The translations under genes and the position numbers were made by a program. The notes beneath the pieces are model-generated. The model made no database searches. It was not told the DNA's origin and saw only the letters and a program-made list of their open reading frames with translations. Source: Pararhizobium sp. YC-54 (GTDB lineage Bacteria; Pseudomonadota; Alphaproteobacteria; Rhizobiales; Rhizobiaceae). From it: a DNA stretch of 64,000 bases. The stretch spans positions 62,001 through 126,000 of the forward strand of contig NZ_JAOYTH010000015.1 in the NCBI RefSeq assembly GCF_025847205.1, written 5' to 3'. Below, piece by piece: positions 17,274 through 25,166 of the stretch (position 1 is the stretch's first letter; each line of letters begins with the position of its first letter).

Positions 17274-18266
17274 TCAGAGTAGACCGGCTTCCCTTGCTGC
17301 CGCAGACAGCGAGATCATCGGGCGCGGGCCGACCTGCTCGATGACGATGCCGGCGGCAAGGCTGCCGAGCTTGCCGCAATCGGCCAATGTCCGTCCAGTC
17401 GTATAGCCATGCAGGAAGCCGGCAGCATAGAGATCGCCCGCACCTGTCGTATCGACAACACGGCTGACCGTCGTTGCCTCGACCTTGACCCGCTGGTCGC
17501 CCTTGAGGATGATCGAGCCTTCTTCGCTCAGGGTCACCGCGGCAAGCTTGCAATCCTTGGAGATCATCGCCAGCGCCTGTTCGAAATCGTCCGTCTCATA
17601 CAGTGCCAGGGCCTCGGCCCGGTTGGCAAAGACGATATCGACGGTGCCGGAGCGCATCAGGTCGAGGAATTCGGCCCGGTAGCGGTGGACGCAGAAACTG
17701 TCGGACAGGGTCATCGCCACTTCGCGGCCATTCTCATGGGCGATGCGGGCGCATTCGCGGATCGCGTCCTTGGCCAGCGGCGGGTCCCACAGGTACCCTT
17801 CGAAATAGGTGACGGCCGCATCCGCGACCACGGACGGCTCGACGTCCCTGGGGCCAAGCTCGACGCAGGCGCCGAGATAGGTGTTCATCGACCGCTCGCC
17901 GTCCTCGGTGACGAAGATCATCGAGCGGGCTGTCGGCGGAAGATCATCGAGCGGTTTGGTCTCGAAATGCACGCCCTGGGCGCGAATGTCGTGGGTGAAG
18001 ATCTCGCCCAGCTGATCATTGGCGACCTTGCCGAAATAGGCGGCCCGGCCGCCAAGGTTGGCGATGCCCGCTGCCGTATTGCCGGCGCTGCCGCCGGAGG
18101 CTTCAAGTGCCGGTCCCATGCGCGAATAAAGCAGCTCGGCCCTATCCGCATCGATCAGGTTCATCGCGCTCTTGATGATGCCATTGTGGACAAGGAATGC
18201 ATCGTCGCAGCGCGCAATGATATCCACAATCGCATTGCCGATCGTGAGCACGTCGAATTTTGTCAT
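17274..18266 (-). CDS. PfkB-family carbohydrate kinase, adenosine-kinase-like
   Basis: Ribokinase-fold kinase of 330 residues. Signatures: the N-terminal GNAIVDIIAR, the GGSAGNTAAGIANLGG substrate region, and the C-terminal anion hole DTTGAGDLYAAGFLHG around residue 270 with the catalytic Asp. The closest subfamily by eye is bacterial adenosine kinase, which phosphorylates adenosine to AMP; a sugar kinase role is not excluded. A seven-base inverted repeat (GCCGGTC/GACCGGC, 17269-17288) spans its stop codon but has no T tail. The gene is divergent from a TetR regulator whose operator lies about 110 bases upstream of this start, so shared control is possible. Confidence 0.85.
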   Translation of the reverse strand: MTKFDVLTIGNAIVDIIARCDDAFLVHNGIIKSAMNLIDADRAELLYSRMGPALEASGGSAGNTAAGIANLGGRAAYFGKVANDQLGEIFTHDIRAQGVHFETKPLDDLPPTARSMIFVTEDGERSMNTYLGACVELGPRDVEPSVVADAAVTYFEGYLWDPPLAKDAIRECARIAHENGREVAMTLSDSFCVHRYRAEFLDLMRSGTVDIVFANRAEALALYETDDFEQALAMISKDCKLAAVTLSEEGSIILKGDQRVKVEATTVSRVVDTTGAGDLYAAGFLHGYTTGRTLADCGKLGSLAAGIVIEQVGPRPMISLSAAAREAGLL

Positions 18267-18373
18267 CCGGAACCGCCTGGAATGTTTGTGTCAGTCGGTG
18301 ACCGGTAATAGCGGATTTCGGCGACTTTGGAAGTGGAAAGCGAAAAAGAACGGTGACACGCAGATTTTACTTG

Positions 18374-18399
18374 ATATAGGAAACGATCGTTTCCTATAT
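18374..18399. promoter_or_regulatory. Perfect 26-bp palindromic operator of the TetR gene
   Basis: A 26-base perfect palindrome with half-site ATATAGGAAACGA. It sits inside the predicted promoter: TTGATA at 18371-18376, 18 bases, then TATATG at 18395-18400, so bound repressor would cover the spacer and the -10. This is the expected place for TetR autoregulation, and it may also affect the divergent kinase gene. Confidence 0.8.
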
Positions 18400-18406
18400 G
18401 GCGTTC

Positions 18407-19027
18407 ATGGAAATCACAACCGAAGCCCCACAGCAACATCGGCCGCGCGGCCGCCCGCGTGAGTTCGACGCCGATGCTGCCCTCGATCATGCCATCGCCG
18501 TTTTCTCGGTGCGCGGCTATCACGGCACGGCGATCAGCGACCTTGCGGATGCAATGCAATTGACGCCCGGTAGCCTCTACAAGGCGTTCAAGGACAAGCG
18601 CGGCATCCTGCTCGCCGCCTTCGATCGCTACCGCCTTGTTCGCAGCACGAAGCTCAAGGCGGCGATCGCGCCCTTTCCGGCCGGGCGGGACAAGATCCGG
18701 GCCGCGCTGCTGTTTTATGCCGAGGCGGCCCATGGCGAACTCGGTCAACGCGGCTGTCTCGTCATTGCGACCGCGGCGGAACTGGCGGTAACCGATCCTG
18801 TTGCCGCAGAGCGGGTCGAGGTCGCGCACGCCACCAACGAAGCGGTGATGAAAGACTGTGTTGTGCTTGGCCAGTCGGACGGATCGATATCCGCCAATAT
18901 CGATGCAGCCGAGACAGCCCGCGCGCTGCTGTGCCTGCTGCAGGGCATGCGCATCGTCGGGAAAACCGGCCGCAGCCGCGCTGAAATGATGGCCGTCGCC
19001 GATATGGCGATGAAGCTTCTCGATTGA
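18407..19027 (+). CDS. TetR/AcrR family transcriptional regulator
   Basis: DNA-binding repressor of 206 residues. The basic segment RPRGRPREFDAD precedes the helix-turn-helix (about residues 20-60: FSVRGYHGTAISDLADAM, LTPGSLYKAFKDKRGIL). The C-terminal ligand domain is helical and contains GQRGCLVIATAAEL, typical of this TetR subgroup. The ATG at 18398 overlaps the operator and lacks a ribosome site; with the promoter read at 18371-18400, the ATG at 18407 would be at or next to the transcription start, giving a leaderless mRNA. The MFS gene follows 32 bases downstream and is the probable target, along with autorepression. Confidence 0.88.
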   Translation: MEITTEAPQQHRPRGRPREFDADAALDHAIAVFSVRGYHGTAISDLADAMQLTPGSLYKAFKDKRGILLAAFDRYRLVRSTKLKAAIAPFPAGRDKIRAALLFYAEAAHGELGQRGCLVIATAAELAVTDPVAAERVEVAHATNEAVMKDCVVLGQSDGSISANIDAAETARALLCLLQGMRIVGKTGRSRAEMMAVADMAMKLLD

Positions 19028-19059
19028 AGAATCGCTGATTTTTGAAAGTGGAGACGACC

Positions 19060-20292
19060 GTGACCAGTATCGCGAGCCCGGGTGAAATTGCTTTAGAACC
19101 CAAGCCCACCGAACCCAAAGCGATGTCATCGGCGATGACGTTCCTTCTGGCCGCCGCCTGCGGCCTGATCGCCGCCAATCTCTACTACGCCCAGCCGCTG
19201 ATCGGCCCGATCAGCGCGTCGCTGGGCCTCTCCCCGGGAGCAGCGGGACTGATCGTGACGCTGACGCAGATCGGCTATGGCCTCGGTCTGCTCTTCATCG
19301 TGCCGCTCGGCGATCTCTTTGAAAATCGCAAACTGATCCTTTCGGTCATGGCGCTCGGGACGATAGCCGTGGTTGGTGCCGGGCTCGCCTCGACGCCGCT
19401 ACCGTTTCTGGCCTCGGCGTTCCTCATCGGTCTTGGCTCCGTCGCGATACAGATCATCGTGCCCTATGCGGCGCATATGGCACCGGAGGCGCATCGCGGC
19501 CAGGCTGTAGGCAACGTCATGAGCGGCCTGATGGTCGGCATCATGCTGGCGCGGCCCACCTCAAGCTTCATCGCCGAGTTCCTGCCCTGGCATATGGTCT
19601 TCTTCCTCTCGGCGGCGGTGCTGGTCATGCTTGCTGTGGTTCTGGCCCGCGCGCTGCCACCACGCATCCCGCAGGCGGGCTTGAGCTATCGCGCGCTGCT
19701 CGCATCGATGGCTCGTCTGGTTGTCACCACGCCGATCCTGCGCCGCCGCTCGTTGTACCAGGCTTGCATGTTTGCCGCCTTCAGCCTGTTCTGGACAACG
19801 ACGCCGCTTCTGCTTTCCGGGCCGGAATTCGGCCTGTCGCAGGGACAGATCGCGCTGTTCGCACTGGCCGGTGCCGCCGGCGCCATCGCCGCCCCGATCG
19901 GCGGGCGGCTTGCCGATAAGGGTTGGAGCTACATCGCGACCCGCTTGGCAATGCTTTCGGTCGCGGCCGCCTTTCTCATCACCCACTTCGCGCCGGCCGG
20001 ATCGACGCTAGCGCTCGGCCTGCTGACATTTGCCGCGATCCTGCTGGATTTCGGTGTGACGACCAATCTGGTGCTCGGCCAGCGTGCCATCTTCGTGCTC
20101 GGCGCAGAATACCGCAGCCGTCTGAACGGGCTTTACATGGCGACCTTCTTTGCCGGCGGCGCCATCGGTTCGGCGCTCGGCGGCTGGCTTTATGCGCAAG
20201 GCGGCTGGTGGGCCGCTTCCATGCTGGGCCTGGCACTGCCGGTCTTGGCACTTCTCCATTCGCTGACAGAGCGCAGGCCGGTTGCTGCCTGA
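19060..20292 (+). CDS. MFS transporter (drug-efflux type)
   Basis: Inner-membrane secondary transporter of about 410 residues with 12 predicted helices. The N-terminal half carries LYYAQPLIGPIS and the motif-A loop GDLFENRKLIL between helices 2 and 3; the second half has a related loop GRLADKGWSY. This is the YbcL/YfcJ-like 'Ara-type' efflux MFS pattern; the substrate is unknown. GTG at 19060 was chosen as the start because GGAG lies just upstream; a TTG 18 bases earlier is also open. It is cotranscribed with the TetR gene and probably repressed by it, a standard regulator-exporter pair. Confidence 0.87.
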   Translation: MTSIASPGEIALEPKPTEPKAMSSAMTFLLAAACGLIAANLYYAQPLIGPISASLGLSPGAAGLIVTLTQIGYGLGLLFIVPLGDLFENRKLILSVMALGTIAVVGAGLASTPLPFLASAFLIGLGSVAIQIIVPYAAHMAPEAHRGQAVGNVMSGLMVGIMLARPTSSFIAEFLPWHMVFFLSAAVLVMLAVVLARALPPRIPQAGLSYRALLASMARLVVTTPILRRRSLYQACMFAAFSLFWTTTPLLLSGPEFGLSQGQIALFALAGAAGAIAAPIGGRLADKGWSYIATRLAMLSVAAAFLITHFAPAGSTLALGLLTFAAILLDFGVTTNLVLGQRAIFVLGAEYRSRLNGLYMATFFAGGAIGSALGGWLYAQGGWWAASMLGLALPVLALLHSLTERRPVAA

Positions 20293-20298
20293 GTGTGA

Positions 20299-20724
20299 TC
20301 AGGCGGGCAGTGCGGACGCATTGTATTGTGCCGCGAACTCAGCTGTCGGCGGGATCGGCTTGATCACGTCGATCAGCACACCGTTCGGGTCTGCGATGAT
20401 GAAATGCCGCTGGCCGAAATCCTCGTCGCACAGCGTTCTCAGGATCGGCAGGCCGGCTGCCTGGAACTCCGCATACAGGGCATCCGGGTCTTCGACTTCG
20501 AAATTCAGAAGCAGCCCGGCAACGGTTCCGCGCCCGCTTTCCGGAATGGTATGGTGATTGCCGTCCAGGACAGCCAGCGTGACGCGTTCATCCAGCGTCG
20601 ATTGCAGATGCACGTACCAGTCGCTGCTGAACAGCGCCTCGAAACGAAGGTGCCGCATGTAGAATTCAGCGGTCCCTTTGACATCGCCGGTCATGATAAC
20701 GGGATAGTAGCTGGTGATTTTCAT
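20299..20724 (-). CDS. VOC (glyoxalase/bleomycin resistance) family protein
   Basis: A 141-residue vicinal-oxygen-chelate fold protein starting [22 protein letters not shown], with the second module around [18 protein letters not shown] and the C-terminal [22 protein letters not shown]. The fold is shared by glyoxalase I, dioxygenases and antibiotic-binding proteins; the reaction cannot be told. ATG 20724 has AAGGAG upstream; the frame is open further up through the operator region, but that is not coding. It is divergent from a TetR gene, with two operator-like palindromes between them, so it is the likely regulated target of that repressor. Confidence 0.87.
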   Translation of the reverse strand: MKITSYYPVIMTGDVKGTAEFYMRHLRFEALFSSDWYVHLQSTLDERVTLAVLDGNHHTIPESGRGTVAGLLLNFEVEDPDALYAEFQAAGLPILRTLCDEDFGQRHFIIADPNGVLIDVIKPIPPTAEFAAQYNASALPA

Positions 20725-20747
20725 GGCTTTCTTCTCCTTCGAAATTA

Positions 20748-20796
20748 ACATACAATCTGTTTGTATCTTTAAATAACATACATACAGATTGTATGT
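20748..20796. promoter_or_regulatory. Twin TetR operator between divergent VOC and tetR genes
   Basis: Two 17-base near-palindromes, ATACAATCTGTTTGTAT (20750-20766) and ATACATACAGATTGTAT (20778-20794). The second is the reverse complement of the first with one mismatch, so outer arms of 13 bases (20748-20760 and 20784-20796) form a perfect inverted repeat. Centres are 28 bp apart. Both sites fall in the 83-bp gap, suited to repression of both genes. Confidence 0.82.
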
Positions 20797-20807
20797 AAAG
20801 GTGGAAA

Positions 20808-21386
20808 ATGCGACGCAGCAACAGCGAGCGGACCGAAACCATGCGGGCGGCGTTGATCGCGGCGGCCCGGCGGCTTTTCGTGGAAAAAGGGTATGCGGAC
20901 ACGTCGACACCCGACATTGTCGCGGCGGCGGGCGTGACGCGCGGCGCCCTCTATCATCACTTCGAGGATAAGAAAGCCCTCTTCGCCGCCGTTGTCGCCG
21001 AAGAGGCCCGGAAGGTAAGTGAGGAAATCGAAAGCGCCTCGGCAGGCTCAGCGACAGCCCGCGACGGCATTCTCGACGGGACGCGGGCCTATTTCGATGC
21101 CCTGACTGTGCCTGGACGTATCAGGCTTTTGCTGCTGGACGGCCCTTCCGTCCTGGGGGCGGATACGATGCAGCGGCTGAACGAGGCACATTCGGAAGCC
21201 AGCCTCAAGCAGGGACTTAGGGAGCTTTTCGCCGCCAGCGGCAAGGCTCCGGACCTACTGGATGCTTTTGCCGGTCTTCTCGGCGCGGCATTTGACCGGG
21301 CAGCTCTTGCAATTGCCGCCGGTGCCAGCCGCAAGGAATACGAGGCCGCAATCACCGCCCTGATCGACGGTATTTCCGTCAGATAA
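20808..21386 (+). CDS. TetR/AcrR family transcriptional regulator
   Basis: Repressor of 192 residues. The N-terminal helix-turn-helix domain (about residues 8-55) has [40 protein letters not shown], the classic TetR signature. The C-terminal domain is helical and variable, so the inducer cannot be predicted. It is divergent from the VOC gene across the twin operator at 20748-20796. The ATG is preceded by AAAGGTGG, a reasonable ribosome site. Its 3' end overlaps the convergent nth gene by 8 bases. Confidence 0.92.
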   Translation: MRRSNSERTETMRAALIAAARRLFVEKGYADTSTPDIVAAAGVTRGALYHHFEDKKALFAAVVAEEARKVSEEIESASAGSATARDGILDGTRAYFDALTVPGRIRLLLLDGPSVLGADTMQRLNEAHSEASLKQGLRELFAASGKAPDLLDAFAGLLGAAFDRAALAIAAGASRKEYEAAITALIDGISVR

Positions 21387-22143
21387 TCTGCGCTGGCAGT
21401 TCGACCAGCGGTGCCGGCATTTCGCTGGTCTTTTCCGCCGCCTTGCAGATGTCGGCAATCACGCAAGCGGTACATTCCGGCTTGCGCGCCTTGCAGCAAT
21501 AGCGCCCGTGCAGGATCAGCCAGTGATGGGCATGGTAGAGATAGCGATCGGGGACGATCCGCATCAGCTGATCTTCCACCTCGTCCGGGGTTTTTCCCGG
21601 TGCCAGACAGAGCCGGTTGGCGATGCGGAAGATATGCGTATCGACCGCCATGGTCGCGTGCCCGAAGGCCATCGAGAGCACCACGTTTGCGGTCTTGCGG
21701 CCGACGCCGGGCAGGGTGATCAGCTCCTCGCGGGTGCGGGGCACCTCGCCGCCGAATTCGGCGATCAGCTTTTCGCTGAGCGCGATGACGTTCTTCGCCT
21801 TGTTGCGGTAGAGCCCGATGGTCTTGATATACTCGCGAACCCGCTCCTCGCCGAGTTCAACCATCTTTTCCGGCGTGTCGGCAACGGCGAAAAGCGCCCG
21901 CGTCGCCTTGTTGACGCCCGCATCCGTCGCCTGCGCCGACAGCGCTACCGCAACCACCAGCGTGAACGGATTGACGTGCTCCAGTTCACCCTTCGGCTCG
22001 GGCCGCTGGATCGAGAAACGGCGGAAAATCTCCTCGATTTCCGCCTTGCTGTAGATGGTTTTCGGCTTTGCCCCGGCGCGGCCGGTTGTCGCGGTTTTTG
22101 CTTTCGCCGACTTGACTGCTGATTTTGGCTTCACGTTTTTCAT
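21379..22143 (-). CDS. nth: Endonuclease III
   Basis: Base-excision repair DNA glycosylase/AP lyase for oxidised pyrimidines, 254 residues. The helix-hairpin-helix LPGVGRKTANVV holds the catalytic Lys150; the essential Asp168 is in AVDTHIFR. The C-terminal 4Fe-4S loop is C217-X6-C224-X2-C227-X5-C233, intact. The Lys/Ala-rich first 30 residues are an extension compared with E. coli Nth (211 residues). ATG 22143 is preferred over a non-ATG start 36 bases upstream that would overlap the divergent DUF2244 gene. It is convergent with the tetR gene. Confidence 0.97.
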   Translation of the reverse strand: MKNVKPKSAVKSAKAKTATTGRAGAKPKTIYSKAEIEEIFRRFSIQRPEPKGELEHVNPFTLVVAVALSAQATDAGVNKATRALFAVADTPEKMVELGEERVREYIKTIGLYRNKAKNVIALSEKLIAEFGGEVPRTREELITLPGVGRKTANVVLSMAFGHATMAVDTHIFRIANRLCLAPGKTPDEVEDQLMRIVPDRYLYHAHHWLILHGRYCCKARKPECTACVIADICKAAEKTSEMPAPLVELPAQII

Positions 22144-22165
22144 GATGCATCTATAGTCATTCGCG

Positions 22166-22663
22166 ATGAATGATGGCAACGCCGAGATATCGAGTGAGGA
22201 GCAGCCGGTTTTCGCCGCCGAGCTGACACCCTACCGTTCGCTCGGGGTCAAGGGCTTCAAGATTTTCCTGCTTATCGCCGCCCTGATGAGCCTCGTCCAT
22301 ATCTTCGTCTTCGTCGTCATCGGTGCCTGGCCGATCGTCTTTTTCTTCGGGCTGGATTTCCTGCTGCTGTTCGGCGCATTCTGGCTGAACTATCGCTCCG
22401 CCCGCGCCCGCGAGGAAATCAGCGTTTCGCGCACCGACGTCTCCGTGCGCAAGTTCACGCCGGCCGGCCGGATGACCGAACACAGGTTCAACCCGTTCTG
22501 GGCGCGGTTCAATATTTCCCGCCACCAGGAAATCGGCATTGTCTCGATGCAGATCAGCGACCGGCGGCGCGCGACCGATATCGGCTCCTTCCTCAACCGC
22601 GACGACCGGGAAACCTTTGCCACCGCCTTTTCCGGCGCGCTGGCAACCGTGAAACGCCGCTAG
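22166..22663 (+). CDS. DUF2244 integral membrane protein
   Basis: A 165-residue protein with two adjacent membrane helices near the N-terminus (about residues 28-75: FKIFLLIAALMSLVHIFVF and IVFFFGLDFLLLFGAFWLN) followed by a cytoplasmic or periplasmic beta-rich domain containing EEISVSRTDVSVRK and FNPFWARF. This matches DUF2244, which in alphaproteobacteria is sometimes linked with cytochrome oxidase genes; no such genes are adjacent here. It is divergent from nth with only 22 bases between starts. Function unknown. Confidence 0.83.
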   Translation: MNDGNAEISSEEQPVFAAELTPYRSLGVKGFKIFLLIAALMSLVHIFVFVVIGAWPIVFFFGLDFLLLFGAFWLNYRSARAREEISVSRTDVSVRKFTPAGRMTEHRFNPFWARFNISRHQEIGIVSMQISDRRRATDIGSFLNRDDRETFATAFSGALATVKRR

Positions 22664-22740
22664 AGTATCCGTTTTGGTCAAGAATCGGGTGGCGATACCC
22701 CTGTCGGAGTGATTATCTCTTTTCTCAAGGAGATACGATC

Positions 22741-23613
22741 ATGGATATCAAGACATCGATTCCCGCCGATATCACGCCGCACGGCAGCGATTACGAGACC
22801 GTCAGCCGCGTGGTCGAATTGCTGACCGAGAACTATCGCGATCAGCCGTCTCTTGACGCCATTGCCAGCGATCTCGGCCAGTCGCCGACGCAATTGCAGA
22901 AGACCTTTACCCGCTGGGCGGGCCTGTCGCCGAAGGCGTTTCTTCAGGCCGTGACACTCGATCACGCCAAGCGCCTGCTGCGCCAGGAAGAGCTGCCGCT
23001 TCTGGAAACAAGCTTTGAGCTGGGCTTATCAGGTCCCTCGCGCCTGCACGACCTGTTCGTCACCCACGAGGCGATGTCGCCGGGCGAGTGGAAGCTGCGC
23101 GGCGGCGGGCTGACCATTCGCTACGGTTTCCATCCGTGCCCGTTCGGCGTGGCGCTGGTGATGATCACCGATCGCGGCCTTGCCGGTCTCGCCTTCAATG
23201 ACGCTGGCGATGAAAAGGCCAGCTTCGAGGATATGGCGGGCCGCTGGCCGAACGCCCGGTTTGTCGAGGACAGCGCAGCAACTGCCGGATATGCGGCCCG
23301 CATTTTCGATGCTCGGGAATGGAATGCGGAAGAACCATTGCGCGTCGTGCTGATCGGCTCCGATTTCCAGATCCGCGTCTGGGAATCGCTGTTGAAGATC
23401 CCCATGGGCAAGGCCGTAACCTATTCGGACATCGCCTGCGATATCGGTCAGCCCACCGCTTCGCGCGCCGTCGGCGCCGCCGTCGGCCGCAACCCGATAT
23501 CCTTCGTGGTTCCCTGTCATCGGGCGCTCGGCAAAAGCGGCGCGCTCACCGGCTATCACTGGGGCCTCACCCGCAAGCGGGCGATGCTGGGCTGGGAAGC
23601 GGGCAAGGTCTGA
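22741..23613 (+). CDS. Ada-like AraC / methylated-DNA-cysteine S-methyltransferase
   Basis: A 290-residue fusion of an AraC-type helix-turn-helix domain (about residues 20-115: LDAIASDLGQSPTQLQKTFT, SPKAFLQAVTLDHAKRLL) with an O6-alkylguanine-DNA alkyltransferase domain (about 125-288). The acceptor Cys259 is in FVVPCHRALG, with the minor-groove helix SRAVGAAVGRNP just before it. Unlike E. coli Ada it lacks the N-terminal zinc domain with the methylphosphotriester acceptor Cys, so it can repair O6-methylguanine but should not be switched on by phosphotriester methylation. Such short Ada forms are common in rhizobia. Single gene; a terminator follows at 23622. Confidence 0.92.
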   Translation: MDIKTSIPADITPHGSDYETVSRVVELLTENYRDQPSLDAIASDLGQSPTQLQKTFTRWAGLSPKAFLQAVTLDHAKRLLRQEELPLLETSFELGLSGPSRLHDLFVTHEAMSPGEWKLRGGGLTIRYGFHPCPFGVALVMITDRGLAGLAFNDAGDEKASFEDMAGRWPNARFVEDSAATAGYAARIFDAREWNAEEPLRVVLIGSDFQIRVWESLLKIPMGKAVTYSDIACDIGQPTASRAVGAAVGRNPISFVVPCHRALGKSGALTGYHWGLTRKRAMLGWEAGKV

Positions 23614-23621
23614 CACGAAAA

Positions 23622-23639
23622 GGGCCGCATAAGCGGCCC
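23622..23639. terminator. Shared terminator between convergent ada-like gene and gpmA
   Basis: Perfect seven-base stem GGGCCGC / GCGGCCC with loop ATAA. On the minus strand it is followed by TTTTCG, a good gpmA terminator; on the plus strand the T-rich tract begins 7 bases later. Confidence 0.78.
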
Positions 23640-23667
23640 AAATCATTTTTCATAAAACGAAATCCGC

Positions 23668-24303
23668 TCAGTGCGCGCCGGACATGTCGCCCAGAACTTC
23701 CTTGGAGGCGACGGTGGAATCGGCCTTCAACTTGTAGACCATCGGCACGCCGGTGGCGAGGTTGACCGAGAGGATCTGTTCGCGGTCGAGCCGGTCGAGA
23801 ACCATCAGCAGCGAGCGCAGCGAATTGCCGTGGGCGGCAACCAGGACCTTCTGGCCGGCCAGCACGCGCGGCAGGATATCGGTCATGTAGTAGGGCCAGA
23901 CGCGGGCGCCGGTGTCCTTCAGGCTTTCGCCGCCCGGCGGCGGTACGTCATAGGAGCGGCGCCAGATATGCACCTGTTCCTCGCCCCACCTGGCGCGGGC
24001 GTCGTCCTTGTTGAGGCCGGAGAGATCGCCGTAGTCGCGCTCGTTCAGCGCCTGGTCCTTGATGGTTTCCAGATCGGGCTGGCCGAGATTGTCGAGGATG
24101 AGCGTCAATGTGTGCTGGGCTCGTATCAGCGCCGATGTGAAGGCGACATCGAACTTGATGCCGTAGTCGGCGAGCGCCTTGCCGCCGGCATTGGCTTCCT
24201 CGATGCCGAGCGCTGTCAGGTCAGGGTCCTTCCAGCCGGTAAACAGGTTCTTCAGGTTCCAGTCGCTCTGGCCGTGACGCACAAGGACGAGGGTGCCGCT
24301 CAT
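23668..24303 (-). CDS. gpmA: 2,3-bisphosphoglycerate-dependent phosphoglycerate mutase
   Basis: Glycolytic/gluconeogenic enzyme of 211 residues interconverting 3- and 2-phosphoglycerate through a phosphohistidine. The phosphate-accepting His10 is in [10 protein letters not shown], and the second His is in [13 protein letters not shown]; the acidic residue is in [14 protein letters not shown]. It is shorter than E. coli GpmA (250) but the usual rhizobial length. The ATG at 24303 has GGAG upstream. It lies 27 bases after dapB on the same strand, so msbA-like, dapB and gpmA probably form one operon. Confidence 0.95.
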   Translation of the reverse strand: MSGTLVLVRHGQSDWNLKNLFTGWKDPDLTALGIEEANAGGKALADYGIKFDVAFTSALIRAQHTLTLILDNLGQPDLETIKDQALNERDYGDLSGLNKDDARARWGEEQVHIWRRSYDVPPPGGESLKDTGARVWPYYMTDILPRVLAGQKVLVAAHGNSLRSLLMVLDRLDREQILSVNLATGVPMVYKLKADSTVASKEVLGDMSGAH

Positions 24304-24330
24304 AGGAATTTCTCCGGGAGTTTTAAAGGT

Positions 24331-25149
24331 TCAGGACAGCCCGAGCACGTCGAGCATGGAATAAAAGCCGGGTTTCTGGTCGCGTGCCCAGAGCGCGGCG
24401 GTAACGGCGCCGCGGGCAAAGATCGCCCGGTCGGTCGCCGAATGGGCGAGCGTCACCTGCTCGCCTTCGCCGGCAAGGATGACGGAGTGCTCGCCGACCA
24501 CCGAACCGCCGCGCAGCGTGGCAAAACCGATGGTTCCGGCAACGCGCGCGCCGGTATGACCGTCGCGCACGCGCACGGAATGTCCGGCAAGCCCGATCTC
24601 CCGGCCCCTGGCGGCAGCTTCGCCGAGCAGCAGCGCTGTACCCGAAGGTGCGTCCACCTTGTGCTTGTGGTGCATTTCGAGGATTTCGATATCCCAGTTC
24701 TCCGGCCCGAGCGCGCGTGCCGCCTGTTCGGTCAACACGCCAAGAAGGTTGACGCCAAGGCTCATATTGCCGGATTTGACGATACGGGCATGCCGCCCGG
24801 CCGCCTTGAACTTCGCTTCATCGTCCGCCGAGCAGCCGGTGGTGCCGATGACATGGACGATGCGGGCCTGGGCAGCAAGGCCGGCAAAATCCACGGATGA
24901 CGCAGGCGAGGTGAAGTCAAGCACACCCTCGGCCTCGACAAAAGCTTCGAGCGGCTTGTCGGTGATGATGACGCCCGTTGGTCCAAGGCCGGCAATCTCG
25001 CCGGCGTCGCGGCCGATAAACGCCGAGCCCGGCCGTTCGATGGCGGCAAACACGGTTGCGCCCTGCATCGTATTGATGGTGCGGATCAGCGTCTGGCCCA
25101 TCCGGCCGGCGGCACCCACCACCACGAGTTTCATGTCTGTCCCGCTCAT
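24331..25149 (-). CDS. dapB: 4-hydroxy-tetrahydrodipicolinate reductase
   Basis: Second committed step of lysine/diaminopimelate synthesis, 272 residues from the chosen start. The N-terminal NAD(P)H loop is [11 protein letters not shown]; the catalytic His and Lys lie in [15 protein letters not shown], the DapB signature. The ATG at 25149 starts [12 protein letters not shown], giving the family's usual length; an upstream TTG (25170) overlaps the stop of the preceding ABC gene. Diaminopimelate supplies peptidoglycan, so it fits between other cell-wall and central-metabolism genes. Spacing implies cotranscription with the ABC gene upstream and gpmA downstream. Confidence 0.95.
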   Translation of the reverse strand: MSGTDMKLVVVGAAGRMGQTLIRTINTMQGATVFAAIERPGSAFIGRDAGEIAGLGPTGVIITDKPLEAFVEAEGVLDFTSPASSVDFAGLAAQARIVHVIGTTGCSADDEAKFKAAGRHARIVKSGNMSLGVNLLGVLTEQAARALGPENWDIEILEMHHKHKVDAPSGTALLLGEAAARGREIGLAGHSVRVRDGHTGARVAGTIGFATLRGGSVVGEHSVILAGEGEQVTLAHSATDRAIFARGAVTAALWARDQKPGFYSMLDVLGLS

Positions 25150-25166
25150 GCCCGTCGCAATTCCCG

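Noticed and set aside
17269..17288. GCCGGTC/GACCGGC hairpin at the kinase stop codon as a terminator
   Set aside because: It overlaps the stop codon and lacks a T tail; left as a note in the gene entry.
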